Assembly (NCBI GenBank): GCA_033675265.1
Contig: JAUJYZ010001316.1
Location: forward strand, 1-64,000
Length of the DNA: 64,000 nucleotides
Reading direction: 5' to 3'
Source of the DNA: Actinostola sp. cb2023
Lineage: Eukaryota; Cnidaria; Anthozoa; Actiniaria; Actinostolidae
Made by a program: the position numbers and the translations under genes. The notes below the pieces were generated by a model that was given only the letters and a program-made list of their open reading frames with translations, searched no databases and was not told the DNA's origin. Numbering within the stretch: the first letter of the stretch is position 1; each line of letters starts with the position of its first letter. Of the stretch, positions 1-11,155 are shown one piece after another.

Positions 1-744
1 TAGTTAGTAGTAATCCTGCTATAGTAAGGCGCTTTTGTTTTCAAAAAATCATAATTTAATACCCTATCCAAATCTCTAAAAAAAGTGAAAATTACGACCC
101 TTGTCAGAATTACAGACCCTATTCAAGACAATTTTAGGGTGAAATGTATACCCTATCTAAGACCAAAAACCTCAAAAAACCATACCCTATCCAGCGGCAC
201 ATACCCGTATAGCAAATATATGTAGTACCCCCACACCCCACCCGGGGGCGCGATGACCCCAATAGTTCACCTGCAAAATTTCAGCGATTTTTTAATACTA
301 GGAATTACCTAACAGTGCTAAAGGAAGCAAGAAAACTCTCAGTTGCAGTTTAATCACACAAAGTTTAGAACATTTGCTGTTTAGATATCATTGTTACAGC
401 TAACTACAATGTAACTGATTTGTATGACGAATGAATGAATGAATGAATGAATGAACTTTATTTAGAGAAGGTAAATATAAAAACATTTACAAAATGCATC
501 AGTTTAGCATAGCTAATCTTCCACTGGGTCTTCTGGGTTAAATAAAATAATAATAATCGTTATAATGACAGGATGGTTCTGTAATAAGAAACGGTTTATG
601 AGCTTTCATTGCTCAACCGTTTTTTATGTTCTTATGTTTTGTTGCCTTTGAGCTTTAGAGTCTCACGTTGACCTCCGATGGTATGCAAATGCGAGGTAGA
701 ATTGTACTAGCCTGATTTTCAGACGGTCCGTGGTCCTCCGCTCT
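1..744. other. Non-coding repeat-rich flank
   Basis: No convincing coding sequence. Positions about 55-215 carry several copies of a motif reading ACCCTATCC, which is the reverse complement of the GGATAGGGT repeats at 26231-26345 and 56525-56815. The shared stretch GCGGCACATACCCGTAT shows that these are copies of one dispersed family. The rest is A+T-rich sequence with nothing I can assign. Confidence 0.5.
429..466 (-). repeat. (TGAA)n tail, LINE-type 3' end
   Basis: Six TGAA units are followed by CTTTATTTA. On the minus strand this reads TAAATAAAG followed by (TTCA)n, the usual 3' tail of CR1/L2-type non-LTR elements. The same tail occurs at 10510-10560. Only the tail is recognisable. Confidence 0.45.
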
Positions 745-1672
745 CGCTATCTGAGGGTATGGATGGGGGTATGCGATTGTCAGTAAACTACTAAATTTTA
801 GGCCAATTGTCAGTTAACTACTAATTTGTCTAATTTTAATTAATTATTAACTTTCGTTTTATAAATGATAGATATTATAGGAAGAGAAGTACTAATTATC
901 AAACAATAAGTAATAAAACCATTAAATATCACTCACTGACCTTTATAAGCAGGGGCGGATCCAGGTTTTTGTCAAACAGGGGGTTGGAGTTGTTTTTATT
1001 AACACAACAAAACTCAATTTTCATTAAATGTTGAGTTTATTGGACATGAAATGGAATGACTGTCAGTGAAATGGCTGTCAGTGCTTCAAGATGGCGGACC
1101 GGATCATGAATCAATGTCATGTCAATGAGCTTCGCCGAGAAGTCTACTATCAGATTCAATCAAGTGACATGCAGTATACACCATTCTGCTTTGTTTTATT
1201 ACTCGTGCCCAGGCCGAAGGCCTCTGTGACGCTCGAACGTGGACCCATCATCCGGCACTAATTCTATAGAAGCTCAAAATAACTTTGACAATACCACTCA
1301 AGGCCATGGCTGGCAGAGTCAAGAGTAGCCTGGTCAAGAGCGAACTGTTCATCAGCTCAGGTTACATTAATAATAGACACAAAAATGTGTCAATATTCCA
1401 CCAGGTCTTAAGAGATTACAAGCTTAGATGACCTTAGATAGCGTGACATTGAATACAAAGTCTAAATAAGCCTTTAGATCACTGTTTAGAAAATGATCAT
1501 CAGTTCTATAAGAACGATGGCAACAACAATTTTAAACTAAAATAATAAAATGTCAGTTAACTGTTAATTTTTCAATTGTCAGTAAACTACTAATTTCTGA
1601 GTCATTTGTCAGTTAACTACTAAATTTTAGGCCAAATGTCAGTTAACTGTTAACCCCATCCATACCCTCCTA
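745..1672. repeat. Repeat with inverted ends and internal direct repeats
   Basis: The outer edges carry GGTATGGATGGGG and its inverse CCCCATCCATACC. Inside, at 778-830 and 1550-1650, the phrase TGTCAGTTAACTACTAA recurs several times in the same orientation. The arrangement suggests an unclassified mobile element. There is no open reading frame of note. Confidence 0.4.
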
Positions 1673-2700
1673 TCTCCCCCTCCCCGTGCTGTAAGTCGAA
1701 GTTTGATTGAAATACTACCGTAGCATTTGCAGAAATGAGGAGATCACATCCCACACATATGACCCAACGCTAGGCTCGATTTCCTGAAAACCGAGCCTAC
1801 AACCCAACGCATGAGCATCGAAAATAGTCTCAATATTTTATTACTCGGGCTTCCTGTGGAAGGCCCGAGTCTAAAAATACAGACGGTTTTGCTTTGTCGT
1901 CATGTTTCTACGCCAAATCTGCAAGTAGTCACCATAGCGCATGCGTGTTTACCGCTGACGGCACGGTACTAAATCACGGGGCCATGTTAATCTTCTTGGT
2001 GTCGTTCCAATTTTAGAATACAGAAGTTGTGGTTAGCAGCTTATCAACGATAAATCAAATCACCAGCATTCAAAAAGGATTTCGCCGTGCTCTCTTGCTC
2101 GAGCCAGTCGAATTGTTCATTAATACTGCTTAGTAAATATGCAAATATCCTAGAGAATACTTTTTTGGCCTTGCAATTCTATTTCAAAGCCGTTGTATTT
2201 CTAACAAATGTATGTGGCTTACTTTGTATAAAGAACTCGATCGTAATTTTATTGAGTTTGTGAAATCGTTTCTTGCAAGGTAATCGAAATGTACTTCACC
2301 AGCTGTCAGCTAGCAGTGTCAGTGTTGAAGCTAATTACGTATGCATGCTCTACTGAGTCACACAACGAGTGACTTAAATTGTGCAAGTAATACATGTAGG
2401 CTAAAACTACTTCTGTATGATGATACAAATAAGCTATTAGGTTTCACGTTTAAAACTATCAAAACAGCTTTATTAAGAAGCCCGAGTTCACGCTAGTTGA
2501 GCGTCTAGTTAGTACGTACTACACAATGACATTTTTGCTATCAGTACTAGTATCAGTACTTATAATATTCATTAATAATTCATTAGGCAGCTGTCCAATC
2601 TGTGCTCAGCATTCTGGTCACGTGGCTACCTTGTAACTCCCATACAATTTCCAAGAAACTAAAAGCACGGGGAGGGTTTGAATAGTTGGCAGGGAATAGG
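1673..2700. other. Non-coding interval
   Basis: No gene is seen. ACTCGGGCTTC near 1853 and its inverse GAAGCCCGAGT near 2476 could be short terminal inverted repeats of a ~630-bp element, but nothing else supports this. Confidence 0.3.
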
Positions 2701-2727
2701 TGGGGTTGATTAATTACTGCAATTGTT

Positions 2728-2868
2728 CATAAGTATGATACAGAATAGTAATAAAGCTTATTAGTATTCTGTATCAGATATACAGAATACTAATAAACCT
2801 TATTAGTATTCTGTATCAGATACAGAATACTAATAAGCTCTATAAGTATTCTGTATCGATCAATGCAT
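2728..2868. repeat. Clustered palindromes containing TATTAGTATTCTGTATC
   Basis: The sequence alternates between ACAGAATACTAATAA and its reverse complement about six times, so the tract can fold into several nested hairpins. A related palindrome (CTTATTAGTATTCTT and its inverse) lies at 63561-63600 near the other end of the window. Confidence 0.6.
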
Positions 2869-3295
2869 TATATGAGAGGAACAATACATTATCCTAAAAG
2901 CTAATTAAGAAAAATCAGTACACGTTAGATTTTGCTCCGCAGTTTCTTTAATCAGTGTAACTCTCTTCCTCTATTACTTACTAATGATACAATCATTGGA
3001 TTTCTAGCTTTGTGCGGCAATTCTTTCACAATCTCAAATAAATTATAACAAACTTTGAAAGACACGAGATTACTTCAAATTAAGGACTTCGCACAGTTCT
3101 CGCTAAATATTGCGTTACTTGCTACATTATTATTTTCAAGAACCTCGAATTAGAAGATGTTAAAGTAATGTTAGTCGAACTAGAACTTCATACGGAATTT
3201 ATGTGTCAAAAGAAAGTCAATAGACTCTTTCCTTGCTACCTTGTTTTAACGAGACGTCTGCCAGACTTCAGAAATCTTTACACTCCACTTCGGTG

Positions 3296-3830
3296 CTAGT
3301 TTGGGCACATTCCCTCAACAACTGACTCTCTTGTGATGCACTTTTGGCAGTTTACGAAATTTGTCAGCCATTGTCTCAAACTGATGCCCGTCTTAGCTCT
3401 ATGACCTTCCTGTGAGAACTGTTCTTGATTTGATTGAAAAGAATCAAAACTCCGTTCGCATTCACAATTAAAGCGCCCTTTGAAAACCAAACAAAAGTGT
3501 AAATGTATTCTAAATGAAAAAGCAGGCATATTACATATTTGCCGTATTTTTTCTTTGTTATGTCTTAATGAGCAATCAACTCTATTCAAAAACTACCAAG
3601 TATGAAAAGGAATAAAACATTTATTAAACAATCGATATCTTAATATAAAACGAAACTGCTTTCATTGTTTAGTGCGGTCAAGCAATCTAAAAGAACAGAA
3701 TCAGATATTGACAATTCTGGTTGAATGTTCAAAAAGAACAATATCATAAGTAATTTACAATATTCGTATATGTTGTATCTTATTTACAATCTCTCGCCTT
3801 CGGCTCGAGATTGTAAATAAGATACAACAT
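3296..3830. repeat. Dispersed repeat, inverted copy at 51660-54605
   Basis: This stretch matches, in the opposite orientation, two pieces at about 51660-52010 and 54338-54605. It includes a hairpin at 3772-3827 whose arms read TTGTATCTTATTTACAATCTC around a short loop. The copy here is continuous where the other is split by an insertion, so it acts as an empty-site reference. No protein is recognised in it. Confidence 0.65.
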
Positions 3831-4029
3831 TCACTCATCAGATATATGACAGTACTAATTCTGTACTAGTTGAAACAGTACCTATCAGTACTAGTTCAGT
3901 AAACAGTATAGTATTCAAACTATATCATAAGTATTTACTAGTATCAGTATTCGTGACAATGTTGTATCAGTTAGTATTACAATCTCTAGTATCGCCTTCG
4001 GCTCGAGTATTGTAAGTACTAGTATCATA

Positions 4030-4556
4030 CTAGTACAGTACTAGTATCAGTACACAGTCTATATGTACTAGTATCAGTATAGTATCAGTACTAGTATCAG
4101 TACTAGTATCAGTACTAGTATCAGTACTAGTATCAGTACTAGTATCAGTACTAGTATCAGTACTAGTATCAGTACTAGTATCAGTACTAGTATCAGTACT
4201 AGTATCAGTACTAGTATCAGTACTAGTATCAGTACTAGTATCAGTACTAGTATCAGTACTAGTATCAGTACTAGTATCAGTACTAGTATCAGTACTAGTA
4301 TCAGTATCAGTACTAGTATCAGTACTAGTATCAGTACTAGTATCAGTACTAGTATCAGTACTAGTATCAGTACTAGTATCAGTACTAGTATCAGTACTAG
4401 TATCAGTACTAGTATCAGTAGTATAGTACTAGTATCAGTACTAGTATCAGTACTAGTATCAGTACTAGTATCAGTACTAGTATCAGTACTAGTATCAGTA
4501 CTAGTATCTAGTATCAGTACTAGTATCAGTACTAGTATCAGTACTAGTATCAGTAC
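4030..4556. repeat. 12-bp minisatellite, unit AGTACTAGTATC
   Basis: About forty near-perfect copies of AGTACTAGTATC, with occasional shortened units, are preceded by a degenerate lead-in from about 3840. Each unit contains the palindromes AGTACT and ACTAGT, so the array is strongly self-complementary. Long open frames here are artefacts of the period being a multiple of three. Confidence 0.9.
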
Positions 4557-4693
4557 TTGCATGTACACAAAATTGAACAATTAAACGAGACTGCAAAATA
4601 TTTATTTATTTACCTGGTGAGTTTTAGTGTCCTCCGCCTATGAATACAATAAAATAAATTAATCAGTCTGTTATTAGAACAGTTTATACTGAA

Positions 4694-4878
4694 GAAATAG
4701 GAAACGAGGCAGCGTGCTCTATCGAGTTATAGAAGCACGCGGTAATTGGAAGAAGATTTGAGAAGTGCTAGGAGAAGCACGAGGCGTAGCCGAGTGCATC
4801 TCGCACTTCTCTCGTCTTCTCTCAATTCCCGCGTGCTCTATAACTCGATAGAGCACAGCTGCCGAGTTTTCTATTTCT
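4694..4878. mobile_element. Foldback MITE
   Basis: An inverted repeat. The left arm includes GCGTGCTCTATCGAGTTATA and the right arm its complement at 4831-4858, with flanking arms GAAATAG/CTATTTC extending the match. It is about 185 bp and non-coding. No clear target duplication was identified. Confidence 0.6.
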
Positions 4879-6730
4879 TTTATAAAATACAAGTATGATT
4901 TTTAAAGCAAGTTTTCAATTTTGTTCGTTGCAAAAATGTTTGAATATCTGTGCGCGCGTGCACTGTGCTCTCACAGAGCACACGGAATACGCATCCTTTG
5001 GCCAATCAATAAAAAATAAATAAAAAAAAAAAAATCAGAGCGCGCGTTATATTTACTGTGTTTGGTGACTTTTATCGCTGTCAGACCGTCTGTAAAATGC
5101 ATTTATTTGGGAAATCCTTTGTGTTGTTGCTGTTTTGTCCCTCTCTAGGGACCATGATCCTTAGCGTTTAAACAATAGATTGTTTTGATGTGACCACGGG
5201 AAGCGAAATGTAAATTTTGCACAACAGTCCATCCCTTCAAGAAAGAGTTGTGTCCCGCCTGGGGTAAAAGATGCAATGTGTGTGGTGAAAAAAAATCATT
5301 GGAGAGGATCAGTGGACCATGACAATGATGAACAGGATTCTGACTTTGAACCTATTTACACGTTAAACCACTATGTGAATGGAGTTGATGCTGATAGTAA
5401 CAGGAGGGAAATTTGCATGAGCATGCGCTTAACCGCTGGACCATAAAAGCGTAATTTCGGAAGCATAAAAACCGATTATAGTAATAATAACGCTATATTT
5501 TATTATGTTGCTATTTTGATCATCAGAGTTCGACAAAAAGGCTTATTATATAGTCAAATGTTAATTTAATTCTGGCTTTTCACTGCACACTGACTATTCA
5601 CAAAATTCGTATTTTGTTTGATATTGACCGGCACAGGAAGCCCAAGCTGGGATTTTGTGGATTATATCTTTATTTATTTTTTCTATAAATACTGTAATAA
5701 CAGTCTTGAAACTCTCCTGGTGTCTTGTGGTATTTATTTACTATACCTGTACAAAGTTTCGTCGAATTTGAAAACAATTTAGATGTCTTCCCCGTACTTT
5801 CCATGAAAATATATTTGTTGTTATCATAAAAAACTGTAATTTTATCTCTTCTGGCGATTTTTTCCAACAATCTCAATAATGTATACTGAAAGCATATGGT
5901 ACATAGTTCTATGAAATGGTAATTTTTTTGTGGAGATTTGGGCTGGATTTCAAGCAATATGCAAAAAATGTATATTTTTGAGTAATGAAATTTATGCAAA
6001 CTTTACACTTCAATAAAATGTTTACACTTTGACCGATCTCAGCATAATATCTAAAAATATGACCTCGGATGGGAACATTACAAGAACATTGGTACACTGA
6101 CAGAAGAGTCCCCACCATAAAACGAATACCATAATGAATGTGTTGAAGATTAATTCACGTTCTAGAAATTATGACGAAGAAATTGTCGAAAATCTTCGAC
6201 TGAGCGATTTTTCCCAGAGAAGTTACTGGAATTTTTCAAAACAGGAAACATGACTTTAATGAATTATGTAGTGGAAATTGTGGAGATTTCGGCTCAATTT
6301 CGAGATAACTAGGTTTGAAGATTGGGATAATTGAGTATTCCAGACATCATACCCAAGTTTACCTTCGTTTATTTGAAGTTGATTTGGTGTTGATGAAGGC
6401 TAAAATATAATAATATACATTCCATATGTATAAGAATTGACTAAATGTATTTACTTTTCCTTAAATCTTCTTCGCGACTGAGCTTGCAACGTCGACAAAC
6501 TGTTTACTCCATGTCAGCTGGCCGCCATGTTGTCCAAAATAGAGTATTTAGCACAGCAAAAGAACAGGAATTTGATATCAAATAAAGGCATAATATTCTA
6601 ATATTTCGATCAATGAAATAACATTAAGGCACAAAGATAGCATTAAGAATTCATTTCTGCGTGTTCAGTACATACAATTCTCGTAATACGTCCGCAAAAA
6701 CTGTAAACATTGGAACCAAACAACTTGTCT
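4879..6730. other. Non-coding interval
   Basis: A+T-rich sequence without a recognisable gene. A piece starting CACAGGAAGCCCAAGC near 5633 resembles the CACAGG-type MITE ends found elsewhere in the window. The following text has weak similarity (GAAACTCTCCTGGTG) to the inverted repeat near 16600. Confidence 0.35.
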
Positions 6731-6813
6731 CGAGTACATCTTGTATCATCTGACTGTGCCGGACGCATGCGCACACAAAAGTCCCTCCTGTTGCTGATAG
6801 TAGTAATTCAATC

Positions 6814-7044
6814 ATGTGTGATATGTGCATTGAGTCTAAGATAGTTAAGATGCAGATTGATTGTGGCTCCTCTGTGAATATCCTGCCTAGAAGTAAAATA
6901 GGAGACAAACCCATTGCCCCAGCCAATATTACCCTTGAAATGTGGAACAAGGATAGAAGGAAAGGCAATGGGAACAACCAAGCTCGAGGTGACAAATCCC
7001 AACACCCAACACAAATACCGCTTGAAATTTGTAGTTGTCGATGA
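6814..7044 (+). pseudogene. Gypsy aspartic protease, N-terminal part
   Basis: The frame contains KMQIDCGSSVNILP, which resembles the retropepsin active site (normally D-S/T-G-A) but has Cys and Ser in place of the usual Ser/Thr and Ala. The homologous continuation of the protease (KLEVTNPNTQHKYRLKFVVV) is in another frame starting near 6914, so a single-base shift around 6940 splits the domain. There is no Met-initiated gag-pol precursor upstream. Confidence 0.6.
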
Positions 7045-8722
7045 GGAATTGACACCCTTGCTTAGCAGAAAAGCAGCTGAGAAGATGGGACTTATTACAG
7101 TTAATTATGAACAGTTTCAAAGTGTAAAGTCAATAGAAGGAAAACTTAATGGAAAAGCAATGTTACAGTTTCCAGACCTGTTCAATGACGAGATTGGCAC
7201 TCTGCCAGGAGAAGTGAAGCTAACTGTGATAGAAGATGCCACACCCGTAGTGTGCCCCCCAAAGAGATTACCAGTAGAGATCAAAGATCAGGTAAAGGAA
7301 GAGTTGGATAAGCTCGTAAAGATTGGTGTAATAGATCCAGTTGATCACCCAACAGATTGGGTGAACCAGATGACAGTAGCAACAAAGAAGTCGGGAGAAT
7401 TGCGCATCTGTCTTGACCCCCGTAGCCTAAACAAAGTGTTAAAGAGAGAACACTACCAACTACCAGTCCTCGAGGACACACTGCATGATTTGGCAAAAGC
7501 TAAGCTGTTCAGCAAACTAGACCTTAAACATGGATACTGGCACTGTGTGCTAGATGAACCATCATCAATTCTCACCACCTTTGCAACTCCTTTTGGTCGC
7601 TACGAATGGAAGAGACTCCCATTCAGATTAAGTGTCAGCTCAGAGATATTTCAAAAGCGTCTGATACAAGCACTAGAAGGGCTGCCGTCCACAACTCCTA
7701 TTGCTGATGACATTCTGCTATATGGTAAAGGTGAGCATGAGAAAGATGCTGAAAAGGACCATGATGATAACCTTACCAAACTCCTGGAGAGATGCCAAGA
7801 AAAAGGCATAAGACTAAACAAAGGCAAAGCTGTTCTTAAAGTCAAACAGTTGGACTTCATGGGTCATTTTGTCACAGCAGAGGGTTTAAAACCAGACCCC
7901 AACAAGGTGGAAGCCATCGTGAAGCTGCAAACACCAACAGACAAGCAGGGTGTGGAACGACTCAACGGTGCAGTCAACTACTTGGCCAAATTCCTCCTCA
8001 AGCTATCGCAGGTTATGGCACCCATTCGTCAACTGACGCACAAGGATGTAGAGTGGCACTGGGACGCAGTTCAAGATCGAGCCTTTGAAGAGATTAAACA
8101 GCTTGTAACGCAAGCTCCAGTTCTTGCATACTATGATCCACAGAAAGAACTCGTAATTCAGTGTGATGCCAGCAGTAAAGGGCTTGGAGCAGTTTTCCTT
8201 CAAGAAGAACGACCAGTAGCATATGCAAGTAGATGTCTTATCGATGCAGAAACTCGCTATGCCACAATCGAGAAAGAAATGCTTGCCGTTGTATTTGCCT
8301 TAGAGAAATGGCATCAGTTCACGTATGGAAGAGCAGTTCAAGTCTGCACAGATCACAAGCCTCTAGTGAGCATAAATCAGAAATCCCTCGACAAAGCCCC
8401 ACGACGGCTACAGGGTATGCTACTCAGAAGTCTAAACTACAACATTGATATTCAGTACCGCCAAGGTAATGAACAGCATCTTGCTGACATGATGAGTAGA
8501 TCATTTCTTCCCCTCAACAGCCATGAGAGCCAAAAAGAATTTGAGGTAATCAATGCTGTCAAGTTCTTACCCATGAGAGAAGATAGAATCCAAGAGATTC
8601 AAAAACACACAGAGATTGACGACACACTGTGCCAACTGAGGACTACAATTCAGCAGGGATTTCCTACAGACAAGCTGTCTATGCCGCCACAACTCACCCC
8701 CCTATTTTCACATGAGAGATGA
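6914..8722 (+). CDS. Gypsy pol: protease C-terminus, reverse transcriptase, RNase H
   Basis: The 602-residue frame copies retrotransposon RNA into DNA in intact relatives. Residues 1-70 continue the protease. Residues ~115-330 are reverse transcriptase, with catalytic Asp203 in KLDL and Asp265/266 in IADDILLY. Residues ~400-500 are RNase H, with VIQCDASS (Asp418), TIEKEMLA (Glu453-455) and CTDHKPL (Asp480). The segment normally reading MPFG.S.AP.VFQ is LPFRLSVSSEIFQ here, an unusual substitution in the substrate-binding region. The frame ends at a stop where the integrase frame begins ten bases earlier, the mark of a frameshift and not of a natural gene end. The first Met is unlikely to be a real start. 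Confidence 0.85.
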   Translation: MPQPILPLKCGTRIEGKAMGTTKLEVTNPNTQHKYRLKFVVVDEELTPLLSRKAAEKMGLITVNYEQFQSVKSIEGKLNGKAMLQFPDLFNDEIGTLPGEVKLTVIEDATPVVCPPKRLPVEIKDQVKEELDKLVKIGVIDPVDHPTDWVNQMTVATKKSGELRICLDPRSLNKVLKREHYQLPVLEDTLHDLAKAKLFSKLDLKHGYWHCVLDEPSSILTTFATPFGRYEWKRLPFRLSVSSEIFQKRLIQALEGLPSTTPIADDILLYGKGEHEKDAEKDHDDNLTKLLERCQEKGIRLNKGKAVLKVKQLDFMGHFVTAEGLKPDPNKVEAIVKLQTPTDKQGVERLNGAVNYLAKFLLKLSQVMAPIRQLTHKDVEWHWDAVQDRAFEEIKQLVTQAPVLAYYDPQKELVIQCDASSKGLGAVFLQEERPVAYASRCLIDAETRYATIEKEMLAVVFALEKWHQFTYGRAVQVCTDHKPLVSINQKSLDKAPRRLQGMLLRSLNYNIDIQYRQGNEQHLADMMSRSFLPLNSHESQKEFEVINAVKFLPMREDRIQEIQKHTEIDDTLCQLRTTIQQGFPTDKLSMPPQLTPLFSHER

Positions 8723-9890
8723 GCTGAGTGTTTACAATGGCCTCGTATTCAAAGGGGACAGGCTCGTCATTCCCAAAAGTATGAGAAAGTCTATAAAGAA
8801 AGAGCTGCACTCTTCACACTCTGGTATCGATGGATGTTTGCGCAGAGCAAGAGAATCTGTTTACTGGCCTGGCATGAGCTCCGAGATAAAAGAATGGATC
8901 TCCACCTGTGAAACCTGCAGAGAGTATGAAACAGCTCAGCCCAAAGAGCCACTCATGAGTCACGAAATACCTGAACGACCGTGGGAAAAAGTAGGCATTG
9001 ATATCCTTACATTGCAAGGAACCGACTACCTTGTGACAGTAGACTATTACAGTAACTACTGGGAAATAGACAGGCTTGAGAATACCAAGTCAGCAACTGC
9101 AATAAGGAAACTCAAGGCACACTTTGCAAGATTTGGGATTCCATCAAGATTGGTATCTGACAACGGAGCACAATTCACGTCAGACTCATTCCGCAAGTTT
9201 ACGCGAGACTGGGACATTGAGCATACGCCTAGTGCACCATACAACAGCCAATCAAATGGCAAGGCTGAAGCTGCTGTGAAAGCAGCAAAGAAAATGCTTC
9301 GCAAAACACAGAAGACTCGCGAGGATCAGTATCTAGCACTCTTAGCCATCAGAAACACTCCATCTCAAGGAATAGGCAGGAGCCCAATACAGCGCATCAT
9401 GAATCGTCGAACAAGAACCCTACTGCCTACCACAGACACATTACTTACACCTAAGACTGTGGAGAGAGAAACAGAAATCACAAGGATCAAGGACCAACAG
9501 GAAAGACAGGCGTTTTACTTCAACAGAGACGCACATAAATTGACACCATTGCAGCAAGGAGACACAGTACGAATGAAGCCATTCTCACTAGGTGACAGAA
9601 AATGGCAAAAGGCAACATTGAAACAAAGGTTGGATGATCGTTCGTATGAAGTAGAGAACCTTGCAGGTACCACCTTCCGTCGCAACAGAGTTCACTTAAA
9701 CAAAACCAACGAAACACGACCACAAGAAAGTAATCAAAACAAGGAACAAGAACCGCTGCATCGCAGCTCGCTCGCCGCTTCGCGGCTGAAAAGTCCGGTA
9801 AGGGAGAGTGTAGGTCAGTGCTTCTGGGACCAGGGTAGGTTTCTCATTGTGCTGTTACGTTACTCGACCATCGATCGATCGATCGATTGA
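8712..9890 (+). CDS. Gypsy integrase
   Basis: This frame inserts the cDNA copy into the genome in intact relatives. The 392 residues show the zinc-binding HHCC module (His33, His36, Cys66, Cys69) and the catalytic DDE triad at Asp97 (VGID), Asp150 (LVSD) and Glu186 (GKAE), with the typical 35-residue D-to-E spacing. The C-terminal part, GDTVRMKPFSLGDRKWQKA, is the basic SH3-like domain. The last ~50 residues look like read-through into 3' sequence. The frame is offset from the reverse-transcriptase frame by a shift near the C6 run at 8698-8703. Confidence 0.85.
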   Translation: MRDELSVYNGLVFKGDRLVIPKSMRKSIKKELHSSHSGIDGCLRRARESVYWPGMSSEIKEWISTCETCREYETAQPKEPLMSHEIPERPWEKVGIDILTLQGTDYLVTVDYYSNYWEIDRLENTKSATAIRKLKAHFARFGIPSRLVSDNGAQFTSDSFRKFTRDWDIEHTPSAPYNSQSNGKAEAAVKAAKKMLRKTQKTREDQYLALLAIRNTPSQGIGRSPIQRIMNRRTRTLLPTTDTLLTPKTVERETEITRIKDQQERQAFYFNRDAHKLTPLQQGDTVRMKPFSLGDRKWQKATLKQRLDDRSYEVENLAGTTFRRNRVHLNKTNETRPQESNQNKEQEPLHRSSLAASRLKSPVRESVGQCFWDQGRFLIVLLRYSTIDRSID

Positions 9891-10360
9891 ATCAGGTTTG
9901 TGCGGACAGTTGGGCAGTTACATAGAGGTTATTACACTGGTATACGGCTCGTCAAAATACGGCACGACTCGATCGTAAAAATATCCAGCCGTATTACACA
10001 ACTATTGCCGTGTAATAAATTGTTTACTATACGACAACAAAATTAACAAAAAACAAACGTCTTTTTCTTTTCGACCGGACAAAACAAGAAACAAACTGAG
10101 CGCGCGCGCAAAATTGACGTGTCCGAATTTTAAAATGTGTAATACGCTGTCATATATTTGTACTCGTATTTGTACTGTAAGATTACAAAGTTGTGTAATA
10201 ATGCCGTATATAACTTTCTCTAAGCTTCACAATGTTGGCAAATAAGTTTTAACTTTTATTCATTTTGTGTAGCCTTTCGTAATCGACAACTAAATGTTTG
10301 TTTACGGGACGCGTGACTATGGTAGCGTCCCTATGAACAAGGTGATCAGGCCCCGGTTCC
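9891..10360. other. Non-coding interval after the retrotransposon
   Basis: Contains four tandem CGAT/GATC units at 9872-9888 and A+T-rich sequence. No gene is seen, and no LTR could be paired with sequence upstream of 6814. Confidence 0.3.
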
Positions 10361-10362
10361 TG

Positions 10363-11155
10363 AAAGCCCGTTTAGCGCTAATCCAGGATTAAAGCTAGGG
10401 TTAAATTTAACCTGAGATTAGTTACTGTTCCTGAAAGCCCGATTAGTGTTAACCCAGGATTAAACCTAGGGTTAAATTTAATCCACCTAGCGAGAAGGAT
10501 TAAACTGTTAATGAATGAATGAATAAATGAATGAATGAATGAATGAATGAACTTTATTTAAACACGGAATCAAATCACTAGAATGAAATCGTCAACTTTA
10601 ATCTCCGATTAAAGTTGACGAAACCAAAACAAAATGGCGGCTCAAGAAAACAATCTGTTCAGCGAGTTCAAATATCCTTTCCGTTTGAGATATTTTCATG
10701 AGAAAACTTGAGTGATAGTTATTGAAGTTTTCTGAGTGGTTTTCTTGACAATTTGGAATTTAGGCGGCGATTTTGACGCTTGTTCGTAGTTCAAGGATCA
10801 AAAATTAATAAAAATACCCCAAATACATGTCGTATGGACGTTAAAACCCCCAAAAGGGTACAAGTGCACCAAATGAATATGTTTATGCAGGCAAATTTAC
10901 CTATAAAACAATTTTCAAATTTTCAAAATATACGGGCTTCCTGTGCCTGTAAAAACAGCGCGTGTGCGCGAGCAAATTTGAAATGATCAAGCGTAAAAAC
11001 TGGTTTAACCAGTTTAATCTCAGGTTATTCGAGGTTAATCCTGGATTAGTTTATTAATCCAGGGTTAAATCGTGCTTTCAGGAACTTTTTCACCGAGGAT
11101 TAGTTAATCCAGGGTTAGCTAAGTTAACCCTGGGTTAACCACTAATCGCCTGTAG
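10363..11155. mobile_element. Composite inverted-repeat element, ends GTTCCTGAAAGC
   Basis: GTTCCTGAAAGCCCG occurs twice at the left (about 10366 and 10431) and its inverse GTGCTTTCAGGAAC occurs near 11068-11082. The arms are rich in AATCCAGGATTAA and AACCCTGGGTTAA palindromes. The interior includes another (TGAA)n CTTTATTTA tail at 10510-10560, so a LINE fragment is nested inside. It is Harbinger-like in general style but the superfamily is not certain. Confidence 0.5.

Larger units (their letters stand above)
6814..9890 (+). mobile_element. Ty3/Gypsy retrotransposon, 5'-truncated and decayed
   Basis: The order protease, reverse transcriptase, RNase H, integrase defines the Ty3/Gypsy group. 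No gag gene is visible upstream, and I could not identify paired LTRs, so the boundaries are those of the coding part only. At least two frame breaks are present: one inside the protease around 6940 and one between RNase H and integrase around 8705-8715, beside a run of six C. The copy is therefore probably non-functional as read. Confidence 0.85.

Noticed and set aside
4074..4580. Long open frame rich in Leu-Val-Ile and Thr-Asp-Ser
   Set aside because: It is the translation of a 12-bp tandem repeat. The period is a multiple of three, so all frames stay open without selection.
6651..7055. Minus-strand frame overlapping the Gypsy protease
   Set aside because: Antisense of recognisable retrotransposon sequence and without any family signature.
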